A stretch of 64,000 bases of DNA from Bradyrhizobium erythrophlei (GCA_900129675.1 FSRD01000001.1:2841501-2905500), one strand, 5' to 3'; shown: positions 17,976 through 26,380, counted from the first letter of the stretch. A program made the numbers and translations. Notes: generated by a model not told the origin, from the letters alone.

Positions 17976-18260
17976 GTGAACGACTACGACCTGTTGCGGG
18001 ACTATCTGAAGAAGCAAAAGCTTCCCGAATTCGTGCTGAGCTTCGAGCAGATCGAGGAGATCATCGGCGCCGCGCTGCCGCGCGCGGCGCATCGCGCCTC
18101 GTGGTGGGAAACGCTGCGCAGCCCGCGGGAGAAGATGCCGCAGCGCGAAGCCTGCCTCGAAGGCGGCTATATCGCGACGCGGCAGGCCGACGGGAAGAGG
18201 GTGCGGTTCAAGAAGATGAGCGCAAACACGCGTCGTCCCGGCGAAGGCCGGGGCCCATAA
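17976..18260 (+). CDS. Small conserved-looking protein, function unknown
   Basis: About 94 residues from GTG 17976 (Val-Asn-Asp-Tyr-Asp-Leu-Leu-Arg-Asp-Tyr). Mostly helical and charged, with Ser-Phe-Glu-Gln-Ile-Glu-Glu-Ile-Ile-Gly and Trp-Trp-Glu; it resembles the small DUF7662-type proteins of rhizobia, but I am not certain of that family. The last eight or so codons read into a dispersed repeat (18232 onward), so the natural C-terminus has probably been replaced. A truncated copy of its first 25 codons lies at 18917. No convincing ribosome site is seen. Confidence 0.5.
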   Translation: MNDYDLLRDYLKKQKLPEFVLSFEQIEEIIGAALPRAAHRASWWETLRSPREKMPQREACLEGGYIATRQADGKRVRFKKMSANTRRPGEGRGP

Positions 18261-18320
18261 CCACAGGGGGTTTTTGTAACGAAGACAGCTGGCTCCATCG
18301 CTCCAACGATAGGCCGCGGT
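18232..18320. repeat. Partial intergenic repeat, 'CGTCCCGGCGAAGGCCGGG' family
   Basis: Contains CGTCGTCCCGGCGAAGGCCGG and CCCATAACCACAGG, the same order as at 4566-4695, then loses the right half. It lies at the junction between the small gene and the LysR remnant, so it may mark a rearrangement point. Confidence 0.65.
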
Positions 18321-18334
18321 AACTGGGCCCACGC

Positions 18335-18880
18335 ATGTTGCAAAACGAGGAGATGGATCTGGGCGTCTCGGTGTTTCCCGACGGACCGCCATGGCAACGC
18401 CGGGAGCAACTTGCCTCGATGGGCTACCAATGCGTATACGACGGTAACCGCCTTGGCATACGTTCGCCACTGACGCTCGATGAGTATCTCGCCCATCCGC
18501 ACCTTGTGACGCCGACGCAAACCGATTTCCGCGGCGCGGTCGATGACGAACTTGTCGGACATCGCAAGCGGCGGACCGTCATCTATACGACGTCGCGCTT
18601 CGCCGCGCTGCCGCTGATTCTGCGTCGCACGGCCGTTATCGCGACCGTACCCGAGCAGTCGGCACAGCAGTGGGTCGAAGTGTTTGGCCTGACCTCCAGT
18701 CCGGTGCCCATGCGTATTGCGCCATTGGCAATTTCGATGATCTGGCATGCCAGGCGCGAAGGCAACGGCGGCCTTCAATGGCTGCGCGGTGTTGTTCGGA
18801 GCGTCGTGGAAAGCGAGATCGGCGAGACATCCAGGGAGACCACGCCTGACAGGAAACGCCGTGGGCGCACGCAAAAGTAG
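18335..18880 (+). pseudogene. LysR-family regulator lacking its N-terminal DNA-binding half
   Basis: 181 codons that match the C-terminal effector-binding domain of a LysR-type regulator: Asp-Leu-Gly-Val-Ser-Val-Phe-Pro at the start, then His-Pro-His-Leu-Val-Thr-Pro, and Ala-Leu-Pro-Leu-Ile-Leu-Arg-Arg-Thr. LysR proteins are about 300 residues; here the first ~120, including the helix-turn-helix, are absent. No ribosome site precedes the ATG. The left edge adjoins a dispersed repeat. A full-length gene was therefore probably cut by a rearrangement. Expression as a free effector domain cannot be excluded. Confidence 0.75.
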
Positions 18881-18916
18881 AAGCGGCGTGAGTTTCCCGT
18901 CAACTGTGCCACGAGA

Positions 18917-19036
18917 ATGTCTGTGAACGACTACGGCCTGCTGCGGGACTATCTGAAGAAGCAGAAGCTTCCCGAATTCGTGCTGAGATTCGAACAGATT
19001 GCCAAGCCGGATGGGCCGCTAGTGTTCATAAAATGA
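18917..19036 (+). pseudogene. Truncated duplicate of the 17976 gene
   Basis: From the GTG at 18923 the first ~76 bases match 17976 onward with six differences, coding for Asn-Asp-Tyr-Gly-Leu-Leu-Arg-Asp-Tyr-Leu-Lys-Lys. Similarity ends after Phe-Glu-Gln-Ile; the frame then reads 11 unrelated codons to TGA 19034-19036 (39 codons from ATG 18917). This is a partial gene duplication, probably inert. Confidence 0.7.
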
Positions 19037-19151
19037 GACGTTGCGGATCAGGTGCCTTTGATGTCCGATATACCCTCAACAGCGGCGCGAAGTCGAACGT
19101 CGCCGGATGTCCGAGTTGGGTCCAGGCTGTGTGTGGCAAGGAGGCAAAGGC

Positions 19152-19502
19152 ATGAGGAAAATGACCGTAGCGTTCGCTCTCGGAACGGCCCTGGTGTTGT
19201 GTAACCTGGGGACGTTTAGTGTCGCAGCGCATGCGCAGAACGCCAAAGTCGTTCGTGAACCACGGGAAAGGCCTATCATCAGGGTGCCCGTGGTAAGGAC
19301 AGCTCCTTACTGGGATTACTATATTGTTCCACGATATCGTTATCGCCCCGAGGACGACCGGGTCGATCCATGCGGCGGGCCCGTCGTGCCGGTAATAAAC
19401 TATGGGCCTCAAGAGGAAACGGTTCCGTTGTGGCTGGCGAACGCTTTGGGTCTTGGCCGTGTGCATGGTCGAGATTGGCCGTGTAAGGGTCAAAGCCGGT
19501 AA
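19152..19502 (+). CDS. Small exported protein, function unknown
   Basis: 116 residues. AAGGAGG ends 7 bases before ATG 19152, an excellent ribosome site. Residues 1-28 form a signal peptide ending Ala-His-Ala. The mature part is rich in Arg, Pro, Tyr and Val (Trp-Asp-Tyr-Tyr-Ile-Val-Pro-Arg-Tyr-Arg-Tyr) with two Cys (Asp-Pro-Cys-Gly-Gly and Trp-Pro-Cys-Lys) that could pair. No family recognised. A hairpin (AGGGCCG...CGGCCCT, 19563-19581) lies downstream without a T-run. Confidence 0.65.
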   Translation: MRKMTVAFALGTALVLCNLGTFSVAAHAQNAKVVREPRERPIIRVPVVRTAPYWDYYIVPRYRYRPEDDRVDPCGGPVVPVINYGPQEETVPLWLANALGLGRVHGRDWPCKGQSR

Positions 19503-20087
19503 TGCACCGATTGACCAGAAGCCGACATCTGCGCCTTTGTGAGTACATCCCTGGAAACCAAAAGGGCCGCCAGGCGGCCCTCCCAGGGCTCCGGACGGCC
19601 AAAAAAATGCAAACGGGTGTGGGTGGCTGAGGACCGCCTTGGGTCAAAAGCTAAAAAGTTCAATGGGAGCATATGTTTTCCGCTCTGCCCCAACAACGGA
19701 CAAAGAGCGACCACGGCGGCATGTCCGAGTTGTGCCAACAACGGAAGTCGCTCTTTCGACCGCGATCGCGCGTGTGGTGCTCGAATCGGCATCGCCTATA
19801 AAGCGCGCATGCCGAGACTCTCGAGTCCGTCGGCAACTCGATCGAGTAACCTGGACGTGTGAGGCAAAAGCCGCTTCTGACATCAGCGATTGTTAATTCA
19901 GGGAATGCCCGCCAGAGGCCTTCCATACGGAGGGACCATGCATAAGCCCCCGGCGCGGTCTGCCTCACGGATGGCTTTCCTTGGCGGCTTCCCGCGCCCT
20001 CTGTATGGCGTAGCTATGTCGAGGACGGGTTGTCCCCGTCATTCAATTTCTTTTCAGTCTGGACCGTAAGGCGCCGTGCTACTTCAG
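19503..20087. other. Gene-poor stretch with degenerate repeats
   Basis: No convincing gene. It has a hairpin at 19563-19581 and scattered copies of ATGTCCGAGTTG and CCAACAACGGA (19680-19750), phrases that also occur near 19106 and 20719 and look like eroded repeat or transfer debris. A 43-codon frame at 19938-20069 with GGAGGG four bases before its ATG is possible but unsupported by family resemblance. Confidence 0.5.
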
Positions 20088-20093
20088 GCGAAG

Positions 20094-20118
20094 AAAAAGC
20101 CCCGCAGAAACGCGGCGC
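20094..20118 (-). terminator. Rho-independent terminator of the Gly/Tyr/Asn-rich protein gene
   Basis: Read on the minus strand, an eight-base imperfect stem (GCGCCGCG/TGCGGGGC, loop TTTC) is followed by TTTTTCTT. It begins 7 bases beyond the stop codon of the minus-strand gene at 20125. Confidence 0.6.
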
Positions 20119-20124
20119 TTACTC

Positions 20125-20469
20125 TTAGGGCCTGTAGGTACCGGCGTCCGAGCCGCCGACCAATCCGCCTCGATTGTTCGGGTTGCCGTAGTACTGACTG
20201 TTGCCGCCAGTACCGGTGTTCCAGCCGCCTCCCCAGCCGCCTCGATTGTTCTGGCTGCCGTAGTACTGACCGTAGCCGCCAGTACCGGCGTCCGAGCCGC
20301 CTACCAATCCGGCTCGATTGTTCGGGCTGCCGTAGTACTGACCATAGCTGCCGCGGTACTGACTCGAATGTCCCGCGGAGTGGGTTCTCTTATGATGACT
20401 TGTGTATGCAAATGCGAACGTGCTTGAGAGCGCGAACGCAGAGGCTAGTGCTAGGGTCGCAAGTTTCAT
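20125..20469 (-). CDS. Small exported Gly/Tyr/Asn-rich repeat protein
   Basis: 114 residues with a clear signal peptide (1-21, ending Ala-Phe-Ala). The mature part has three imperfect copies of Gly/Asn-x-Tyr-Tyr-Gly-x-x-Asn-Asn-Arg-(Gly/Ala)-Gly separated by Gly-Gly-Ser-Asp-Ala-Gly-Thr-like spacers; the repeats are also visible at DNA level (20150-20350). Low complexity suggests a flexible or self-associating surface/periplasmic protein. AAGGGAG is 7 bases before the ATG and is duplicated upstream. A terminator follows. No named family. Confidence 0.7.
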   Translation of the reverse strand: MKLATLALASAFALSSTFAFAYTSHHKRTHSAGHSSQYRGSYGQYYGSPNNRAGLVGGSDAGTGGYGQYYGSQNNRGGWGGGWNTGTGGNSQYYGNPNNRGGLVGGSDAGTYRP

Positions 20470-20470
20470 G

Positions 20471-20506
20471 GTCGTCTCCCTTGGTTGGTCGTTCTCCCTT
20501 GGTTGG
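20471..20506 (-). repeat. Tandem duplication of a ribosome-binding segment
   Basis: Two consecutive 17-18 base copies (GTCG-T-TCTCCCTTGGTTG on the plus strand) give, on the minus strand, two AAGGGAG motifs in the leader of the gene at 20125-20469. Only the nearer has normal spacing. Confidence 0.7.
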
Positions 20507-20886
20507 GTAAACTAACCCAGCAACTCCACCCTCTCGGACCCACGCGCCCAGCGAACGCATCCGAGACGGCCTTGCAAAAAACTCACAGGGAATTGCGTGG
20601 CCGTCTATGCACTTTCGGCCGATCGCGGACTGTTGAGACGGAGGCGATCGAGGTCGCGGCTATACAGATTCGGCCGTTCGCACGACCGCCAAGCTGAGAA
20701 GCAGTCGCTCACTGCCTGCGATGTCCGAGTTGGGTCGTTCGCGTCGTTTTGACCGTAGCGCAGCTACTTCCGGTCTACCCCAGTGACCGGACATCGCCAG
20801 ACCGGCTCGATTGGTCCAGTTCGTGCCCACTAACGGACTTATGCTCCGCAGCAAATATTAGGTCATCCTGCTCGGCGCGTCAGGAT
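20507..20886. other. Intergenic stretch without a recognisable gene
   Basis: Holds another GATGTCCGAGTTGGGTC phrase (20719-20735) and GACCGGACATCGCCAGACCGG (20782-20802), consistent with the eroded repeats at 19.1-19.8 kb. It is the space between two minus-strand genes; no promoter could be chosen with confidence. Confidence 0.5.
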
Positions 20887-22398
20887 TCACTGCTCCCTTT
20901 GGACTTGGACGGCAGCGCCGTGGTTGTCGGCGGTGCCGGGAAGGATCACCAGGTAGCGACGCGGGATATTGTCCCCGCCGCGCACCAGCTGACGGATTGG
21001 TCCGATTGCATTAACGATGGCTGCGCCCGCAGGGTTTGTCATGAAGCCCTGCAGTGGTTCTGAAATGCCAGCGCCCGACGGCTCACTCGCGAGCGCAAGC
21101 AGATATGGCTTTCCTGGCTCGAGCCCGGTGACCGCAGCCTCTAACACTTGCACCAGCCCCTGGTCGGACAGCGAAACGCTGGTGGGCGCTTTTTCCTCCT
21201 TTGCTCCCGGCGGCGCCAGCCACAGCTGCGCCGATTGGCCAGCCACGCCGAGCGGCTGCAAGTTGCTGCTTCCGTGTCCTTGGGGGACGACCGTCATCCT
21301 GGTCATTGCCGAGTTCTCGGTGCCGCTCACAGCGGGTACGGCGTCGGGCACGTAGACGAGGGCCTGCGGAGCCTGGCCGATCGGACTGGTCGCGATCACT
21401 TCGTTCTTCAGCGTATCAATTGCGGCTACCTTGTCCTCGTTCTCGAGGCCGACATAAACCCGCGTGCCGTCCCCGGATGGCCAGATGCCGTGCGGCAACT
21501 TGCCCACCGGAATGGTCGCGACCTGCTCAAAATTGTCGGTGCGGAACACTTTGATTTCGTTGAGCCCGCCGATCGTGACATAGGCAAACATGCCGTTGGC
21601 ATTGCGCACGATATTGACGTGGTTGGTGATCGGACCGGTGTCGAGGGTCTTCAAGACAGCAAACGGCGGTTGCCCATCGAACACTTGGGTCTTGCCGGTG
21701 TCTTTCAAGGTAAACCAGACCTGCTTGCTGTCCGGCGTTGCGGCGATGTTGGGACAGAACGGGCTGGCTTGCGGAACCCTGCCGACGATCTTGTGATCGG
21801 CGACGGTGATGACTTCGGTCTCCGGCGTAAACGACGAGCAGACATAGCCGTATTTGCCGTCGGGGGAGAAGATCGTCATGCCCGGACCGTTGGGAACGGT
21901 AATCCGTGTCTTCTCCTTGTAAGTTGCGCCGTCCAGTACGGAAACGTAGTTTTCGCCGCGGACGACCACCCACACTTCTTTGCCGTCCATCGTAAAGAAC
22001 GGTTCGTGCGGAGAGCGCCCAACATAAGTTATGTGCTTTACACTATTGGTCGCGGTATCGATGAAGATCACCGCATTCGAGCCGATGGCCACAACGGCAA
22101 TGGTGCGATGATCGGGCGAAAACCCCATGCCGTGCACCAACAGCTGGCCCTTGTAGAGCGGACTAAGATTGCCCGGCAGCGGATCGCCGAGACGGATGGT
22201 GCCAAGGAGCTTGTTGTCGACGGGATCGGTGACGGAGACGGTGTTCGAGTACTGTTCGGCGGAGTAGACGCGGTCTCGATGGCTGATAGGAATATCGGGA
22301 TCGGAAGCGGCCGCGGGAGCCTGTCCAGCGACAGCATGGCGTGCGCCGACGAGAGCTGTTGCGAGCAACAGAGCAGTCAATATCAAGCTGCGTTGCAT
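20887..22398 (-). CDS. YncE-like beta-propeller exported protein with extra C-terminal domain
   Basis: 503 residues. Signal peptide 1-24 (Ala-Val-Ala-Gly). Residues about 40-355 hold repeats of the YVTN/YncE propeller type: Asn-Thr-Val-Ser-Val-Thr-Asp, Ala-Val-Ile-Phe-Ile-Asp-Thr-Ala-Thr, Phe-Ser-Pro-Asp-Gly-Lys-Tyr-Gly-Tyr-Val, Asn-Glu-Ile-Lys-Val-Phe-Arg and Asp-Lys-Val-Ala-Ala-Ile-Asp-Thr. The last ~140 residues are a different domain containing Leu-Glu-Pro-Gly-Lys-Pro-Tyr-Leu-Leu-Ala-Leu and resembling anti-sigma/CHRD-like beta domains. The DUF305 gene ends two bases before this start, so both are on one transcript. Propellers of this class bind ligands or metals in the periplasm; the exact role is unknown. 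Confidence 0.8.
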   Translation of the reverse strand: MQRSLILTALLLATALVGARHAVAGQAPAAASDPDIPISHRDRVYSAEQYSNTVSVTDPVDNKLLGTIRLGDPLPGNLSPLYKGQLLVHGMGFSPDHRTIAVVAIGSNAVIFIDTATNSVKHITYVGRSPHEPFFTMDGKEVWVVVRGENYVSVLDGATYKEKTRITVPNGPGMTIFSPDGKYGYVCSSFTPETEVITVADHKIVGRVPQASPFCPNIAATPDSKQVWFTLKDTGKTQVFDGQPPFAVLKTLDTGPITNHVNIVRNANGMFAYVTIGGLNEIKVFRTDNFEQVATIPVGKLPHGIWPSGDGTRVYVGLENEDKVAAIDTLKNEVIATSPIGQAPQALVYVPDAVPAVSGTENSAMTRMTVVPQGHGSSNLQPLGVAGQSAQLWLAPPGAKEEKAPTSVSLSDQGLVQVLEAAVTGLEPGKPYLLALASEPSGAGISEPLQGFMTNPAGAAIVNAIGPIRQLVRGGDNIPRRYLVILPGTADNHGAAVQVQREQ

Positions 22399-22399
22399 A

Positions 22400-22942
22400 T
22401 CACGGCTCCTTTACTGGGTGTATTGCATTACCGCATTTAGAATTGCTCGTTGCCGCGGTCGGGATCTGAACGGGCGATGGTACAGAGGACGGCAGCGGTT
22501 GGCCGAGCGCCAATCGCATTGCCGTTATCTCTTGCAACTGGGTGACAATGATTTCCTGGGCCATGCGCCGGAGCGGCTCATTGCGTCCGTAGCGCAGTTC
22601 GGCCTGCGCCATCTCGACTGCACCCCGGTGATGCGGCACCATCATCGCGACGAAGTCGGTATCGACATCGCCCGAGGGCCTGATGCCCATGTCGATCATC
22701 ATCTTTGTCATCGCGCTGACATTCTCGGCGAGGTACGGAGCCTCCGCGGCAGGCGCGGAACCAAAAGGCTTCGCGCAGATTGCTGAGATGTAGTCTGCGA
22801 GCGATTGCGGGCTGCTTGAATAGGCGGTCAGATATGCTGCCGCGGCAACGGCGCCGACCGCGATCGCTGCGAGGTGCGAGCCTGCTGATAAGCGAAAGGT
22901 TGGCGACACAACGGTGCCTCCGGCCAGCCGCGACCGCGACAA
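22400..22942 (-). CDS. DUF305 family protein
   Basis: 180 residues. A membrane/signal segment lies at about 20-45. The DUF305 signature is clear: Asp-Phe-Val-Ala-Met-Met-Val-Pro-His-His-Arg-Gly-Ala-Val-Glu-Met-Ala, followed by Leu-Arg-Arg-Met-Ala-Gln-Glu-Ile and a second helix with Gln-Leu-Gln-Glu-Ile. DUF305 proteins are ferritin-like helical bundles; some (CopM) bind copper in the periplasm. First gene of a two-gene unit with the beta-propeller gene. Two late Cys/His are seen (Ser-Lys-Cys-Gly-Asn-Ala-Ile-His). Confidence 0.85.
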   Translation of the reverse strand: MSRSRLAGGTVVSPTFRLSAGSHLAAIAVGAVAAAAYLTAYSSSPQSLADYISAICAKPFGSAPAAEAPYLAENVSAMTKMMIDMGIRPSGDVDTDFVAMMVPHHRGAVEMAQAELRYGRNEPLRRMAQEIIVTQLQEITAMRLALGQPLPSSVPSPVQIPTAATSNSKCGNAIHPVKEP

Positions 22943-23344
22943 CTCTTCTGAGGCCCGCGGAACATTACGCGGATTGCGTCATTCAACGCTCACGGTTTCG
23001 AATGGTTCCACACGTCCGCGAATGGTGGCCGTACTCGCGTACTGTCGCGGGGATCAGTCGCGTCGTTCCGACGATGTGCCCCGCACATCCGCTTTAGCGC
23101 CGCGAACGGGCACTATCTCCGCGACCGATGGGGTCCGAACAGTACCGGAATCGGCCATCCGGCTGGTTTACCGAAGCGGTTGGCAAACGACCAAAGGCAA
23201 AACGCTTGACCACTATCAAGCCGGTACGAACTCACATCGCGACCCGACTACTTGTAACGCGATCGCTGCGCTCGACGGGCCCGTCAGCGAGAGAATATTG
23301 AAGCCTCGGAATTCGGCCCGCGCAATGCACAACACGTTGTACGA
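22943..23344. other. Upstream region of the DUF305 operon; no gene seen
   Basis: 402 bases. Short frames here lack ribosome sites and family resemblance. It includes a CCCGCACATCCGCTTTAGCGCCG phrase (23080-23102), similar to other eroded repeats in the window. The promoter of the DUF305 unit must lie here but no clear boxes were found. Confidence 0.5.
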
Positions 23345-23551
23345 TCACTGATCATCGTTGGGGACCCATTCCTCCGCGGTCGAGTCCCAATGATGGGTGT
23401 CGTCGAAGTGTTTCCAGAGTGGCCGCCTTGGTTTGCTTTCACTCTTCCGTCGCAACGTATTCAGTACGCTGAGTTGGGCGACGAGAGCTCCAGCCATCGT
23501 CGTCCATTCGCGAGCGTTGTACCGGGAGTTCCATTTGATTGCCGCGAGCAT
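23345..23551 (-). CDS. Small protein, 68 residues, function unknown
   Basis: AAGGAGG lies 7 bases before ATG 23551, a near-perfect ribosome site, which is the main support. The product is basic in the middle (Arg-Arg-Lys-Ser-Glu-Ser-Lys-Pro-Arg-Arg) and ends with an acidic Trp-Val-Pro-Asn-Asp-Asp-Gln; it contains Thr-His-His-Trp-Asp. No signal peptide or membrane helix. Confidence 0.5.
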   Translation of the reverse strand: MLAAIKWNSRYNAREWTTMAGALVAQLSVLNTLRRKSESKPRRPLWKHFDDTHHWDSTAEEWVPNDDQ

Positions 23552-23900
23552 CGGATGCCTCCTTCAAAGAGTAAGAAGACTTCCGCTATCTTAGCCCGGA
23601 CCAGGAACACAGGGATGTAAAGTACTTCACAGTCGGCCACTATCTTCGACATAGAAGCGGGCGATCCAAACGGCGGCAATTTCAAGCGAACTACAAGTGG
23701 CCCAATGGGATCCGACCAGAACTCTCACCGTCAGGCACAGTTCTTCAAACATCCGCTGCAGGTCACCCCGGAATTACCGATCCAACATTGGAAGACATAT
23801 ACAGCGACAAAGACCTCCCATTAACCGGACATATTCAGTGCCAGTCGGCATGTTTCGAACGTGCCAATTCCGGACTCGCGCACTGGAGCAAACAGCCTCT
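23552..23900. other. Intergenic stretch without a recognisable gene
   Basis: 349 bases between the small gene and OpgC, both on the minus strand. No terminator-like hairpin with a T-run was found. ACCGGACATATTCAGTGCC (23824-23842) is another of the 'CCGGACAT' phrases. Confidence 0.45.
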
Positions 23901-25163
23901 TTATTCGATCATTTCGTCGGCACGGGCGTGCAACGTGGGCGGAATGTGAACGCCGAGCGCCTTGGCTGTCTTGAGGTTGGTGACCAGCTCAAACCTGGTT
24001 GGCTGCTCGACGGGCTTCGCGTGCGGCTGCTGCCTGGGTTTGATCTTGATCAGGTTCAGCAGCGTCGCCGCCACGATCATCACCAGGACGCCACCAACAC
24101 TGAGCGCGATCTGCATCGTCAGCCCCTCCGAGATGTCGAGCAGCGCCAGGTGGCTGGCGAGCGTCAGCAGAACGCCGAGGCAGTAGATTGGCAGCGAGTT
24201 CCGGCCACAGAGAATGGCGCCGCGCATCACCGCCGTGGTCAGGCCCCGCCAATTGCGAGGCACGAACCATACCACCAAAACCGCAAGGGCCAAAAAATGC
24301 AGCACTCGCAATGGATCGAGATTCGATTTGTCCATCGGGTAAAGCAGTTCCAGCAGCGCCTGCGGGACCAGCGCTTCCAGCGGTTTGATGCTCCGGCTCA
24401 ATGCGATGATGAGGCTGAACACCAGATAGAGAACGGCAGCCACAAGCGCGGTGTGTGAGGTCACCCACGGCCGGAATCTCTTGCCCTCGATGATCCACCA
24501 CGCGCCAAGCACAAACGGCAGCTGCCAGGCCAGCGGATTGAAGAACCAGTGGTTGCTCGGCCATGCCGGGATGGTCCAGCCGAAGACGTGCACGAGTGCG
24601 TAAAGCAACAGCGACGCGCCGAGCGTTGCGTTCGGCACTCGCAGCAGCAGCCACAGCAGCGGCGCGAACAAAAGGTGATAAAGCACGAAGAGCGGCAAGA
24701 CGTCGGTGTTGACGGGGTGGTATTGCAGGATCGCCGCGTGCGCGAACGTCACGCCCGGCTGTTCCAACAGAATGCGCGTATTGCTCTCGTCGGCAAGACG
24801 GCCGCTGCCCGCGAGGTGAACCATGATGGCGCAGGCGAGCGTGAGCAGCAGAAATGCGACATAAATATCCCAGCTTCGCCGCAGCGTCCGGCCGATCACG
24901 CCGGTCCAGCCCCCGCACCACCGTGCCTTGCCGTAGGCCAGTGCGCAGGTCACACCCGAGACGAACATGAACACTTCCGCTGCATCGCTGAAGCCGTAGT
25001 TGCGCAGCGTCAGCCAGCTGCCGATGTTGTTGGGGACATGGTCAAGAAAAATGCACCAGAGCGCGATGCCGCGGCAGGCATCAATGCGCAGATCGCGGCC
25101 GTAGCCTTCCAGCTCCGGCAGTGCGCCTACCAATGGCTTCGGGTTGGCAGTTCGATCATGCAT
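23901..25163 (-). CDS. opgC: OpgC-like acyltransferase with a foreign C-terminal tail
   Basis: 420 residues from ATG 25163 (a TTG at 25217 is in frame). About ten membrane helices and the OpgC start pattern [13 protein letters not shown] followed by Asp-His-Val-Pro-Asn-Asn place it in the OpgC/acyltransferase_3 class, which adds succinyl groups to osmoregulated periplasmic glucans. After about residue 387 the sequence changes to [17 protein letters not shown], which is the C-terminal end of the rhizobial ABC_sub_bind substrate-binding proteins. The two pieces are fused in frame near base 24002. The enzyme core looks complete. Confidence 0.85.
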   Translation of the reverse strand: MHDRTANPKPLVGALPELEGYGRDLRIDACRGIALWCIFLDHVPNNIGSWLTLRNYGFSDAAEVFMFVSGVTCALAYGKARWCGGWTGVIGRTLRRSWDIYVAFLLLTLACAIMVHLAGSGRLADESNTRILLEQPGVTFAHAAILQYHPVNTDVLPLFVLYHLLFAPLLWLLLRVPNATLGASLLLYALVHVFGWTIPAWPSNHWFFNPLAWQLPFVLGAWWIIEGKRFRPWVTSHTALVAAVLYLVFSLIIALSRSIKPLEALVPQALLELLYPMDKSNLDPLRVLHFLALAVLVVWFVPRNWRGLTTAVMRGAILCGRNSLPIYCLGVLLTLASHLALLDISEGLTMQIALSVGGVLVMIVAATLLNLIKIKPRQQPHAKPVEQPTRFELVTNLKTAKALGVHIPPTLHARADEMIE

Positions 25164-25717
25164 CTGGTTGCCCCGTCCGGCGTGCGAGCGCGCTTCAAGA
25201 GGGACCGAATTTGACAAAAAATCACCGCCGCACCGGGTCGTGACAACGGCGCAGACCAGAGCTGCCTCACGCCGAACCCGGCCACGAAAGCTATTGCGAT
25301 AACGATCGATGGCGGCGCTTGGTAGAACCTCCTGGCGCGTGAGGCTGTCCGTTGACGATCATCGTTGAACGGCACAGCGCGTAAATCAGCCGGAGGTCCA
25401 CAGAGAGAGGTTCCTAGGTCCCATGATCAAGGTACCGTACCGATCTCGTTATCAATCGCCATTGCGCAGAGGCGATGTCTCGTGGTCGGTACTCGCCCTT
25501 TTCGGTGCCCTACTGTGAGGTAATTACAATTACAGCACACAACGGCGTTCGGCTCCTACCTTGAGTACTGACGGCGAACCGCTGGTTGGGCCAAGGATGG
25601 AGGATGGACGCTTTCGGGAGCCAATCTTTCGCCGGCTTCTTCCTCGCCAAAGACCCGAAGGCGGGTGTATGATTTTTTCAATTGGATCTCCGTGTAATTG
25701 GATGACGGAGAGCTTTT
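25164..25717. other. Divergent upstream region of opgC and the response regulator
   Basis: 554 bases with no supported gene. It contains GGTACCGTACC (25430-25440) and GAGGTAATTACAATTACAGCAC (25517-25538), an AT-rich direct repeat (AATTACA twice) that could be a regulator site for either gene. Confidence 0.4.
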
Positions 25718-26380
25718 ATGAAAGTTCTTATCGTCGACGATCATGCATTGATTCGCGAGGCGTTACATGCGGTCCTGAAACAGCTGAAGCGAGAAGCCGT
25801 CATATTTGAAGCCTCGAACAGCTGTCAGGCAATGTACATGGTCGAGCAACATCCCGACATCAGCCTCATTTTGCTTGATATCAATTTGCCCGATCGAGAT
25901 GGCTTCTCTATCCTCCGCGAACTGCGTGACCGCGATGCGACCATTGCTATCATCATTCTCTCGTCCTCAGATGATCAAGACACAGTCAAGCGCGCTTTCA
26001 AACTTGGCGCTCTGGGGTTCATCCCGAAAACTACCGAACGTGAGGTCATGCTCAACGCCATTAAGCTGGTGTTCTCCGGCGGTATTTACATTCCCTCGGA
26101 GATTCTTGAGGAAACAACGTCTCCGCGGCTTACAAATAAGCTAGCGACGCGCGACTCTCCCAAGGGTCTCGGGTTGACCGATCGGCAGATTGAAGTGCTT
26201 GCGCTCCTGATGAAGGGAAAAAGCAACAAGATCATTGCCAAGACCCTCAATATGGCAGTGCCGACAGTAAAGAACCACATCACGGTCGTTCTCAAGGCGC
26301 TCAACGTAACGAGCCGCACCGAGGCAGTGATAAAGGTAGGGAAAATGGGCTGGGAATTGTCGCCGAAATCCGGGTCATAA
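25718..26380 (+). CDS. NarL/FixJ-family response regulator
   Basis: 220 residues. Receiver domain 1-120 with the acidic pair Asp7-Asp8, phosphoacceptor Asp54 (Leu-Leu-Asp-Ile-Asn-Leu-Pro), a Ser-Ser switch and Lys in Ile-Pro-Lys-Thr. A LuxR-type helix-turn-helix occupies about 150-212 (Leu-Thr-Asp-Arg-Gln-Ile-Glu-Val-Leu; Thr-Val-Lys-Asn-His). GGAG lies 8 bases before the ATG. It is tail-to-tail with the hybrid kinase gene, their 3' ends overlapping by 6 bases. The kinase is the likely partner by position only. Confidence 0.92.
   Translation: MKVLIVDDHALIREALHAVLKQLKREAVIFEASNSCQAMYMVEQHPDISLILLDINLPDRDGFSILRELRDRDATIAIIILSSSDDQDTVKRAFKLGALGFIPKTTEREVMLNAIKLVFSGGIYIPSEILEETTSPRLTNKLATRDSPKGLGLTDRQIEVLALLMKGKSNKIIAKTLNMAVPTVKNHITVVLKALNVTSRTEAVIKVGKMGWELSPKSGS

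Noticed and set aside
19539..19862. 107-codon plus-strand frame
   Set aside because: No ribosome site, no family resemblance, and it overlaps eroded repeat phrases.
23697..24458. Plus-strand frame opposite the end of opgC
   Set aside because: Composition of a shadow frame; the opposite strand encodes membrane helices of OpgC.
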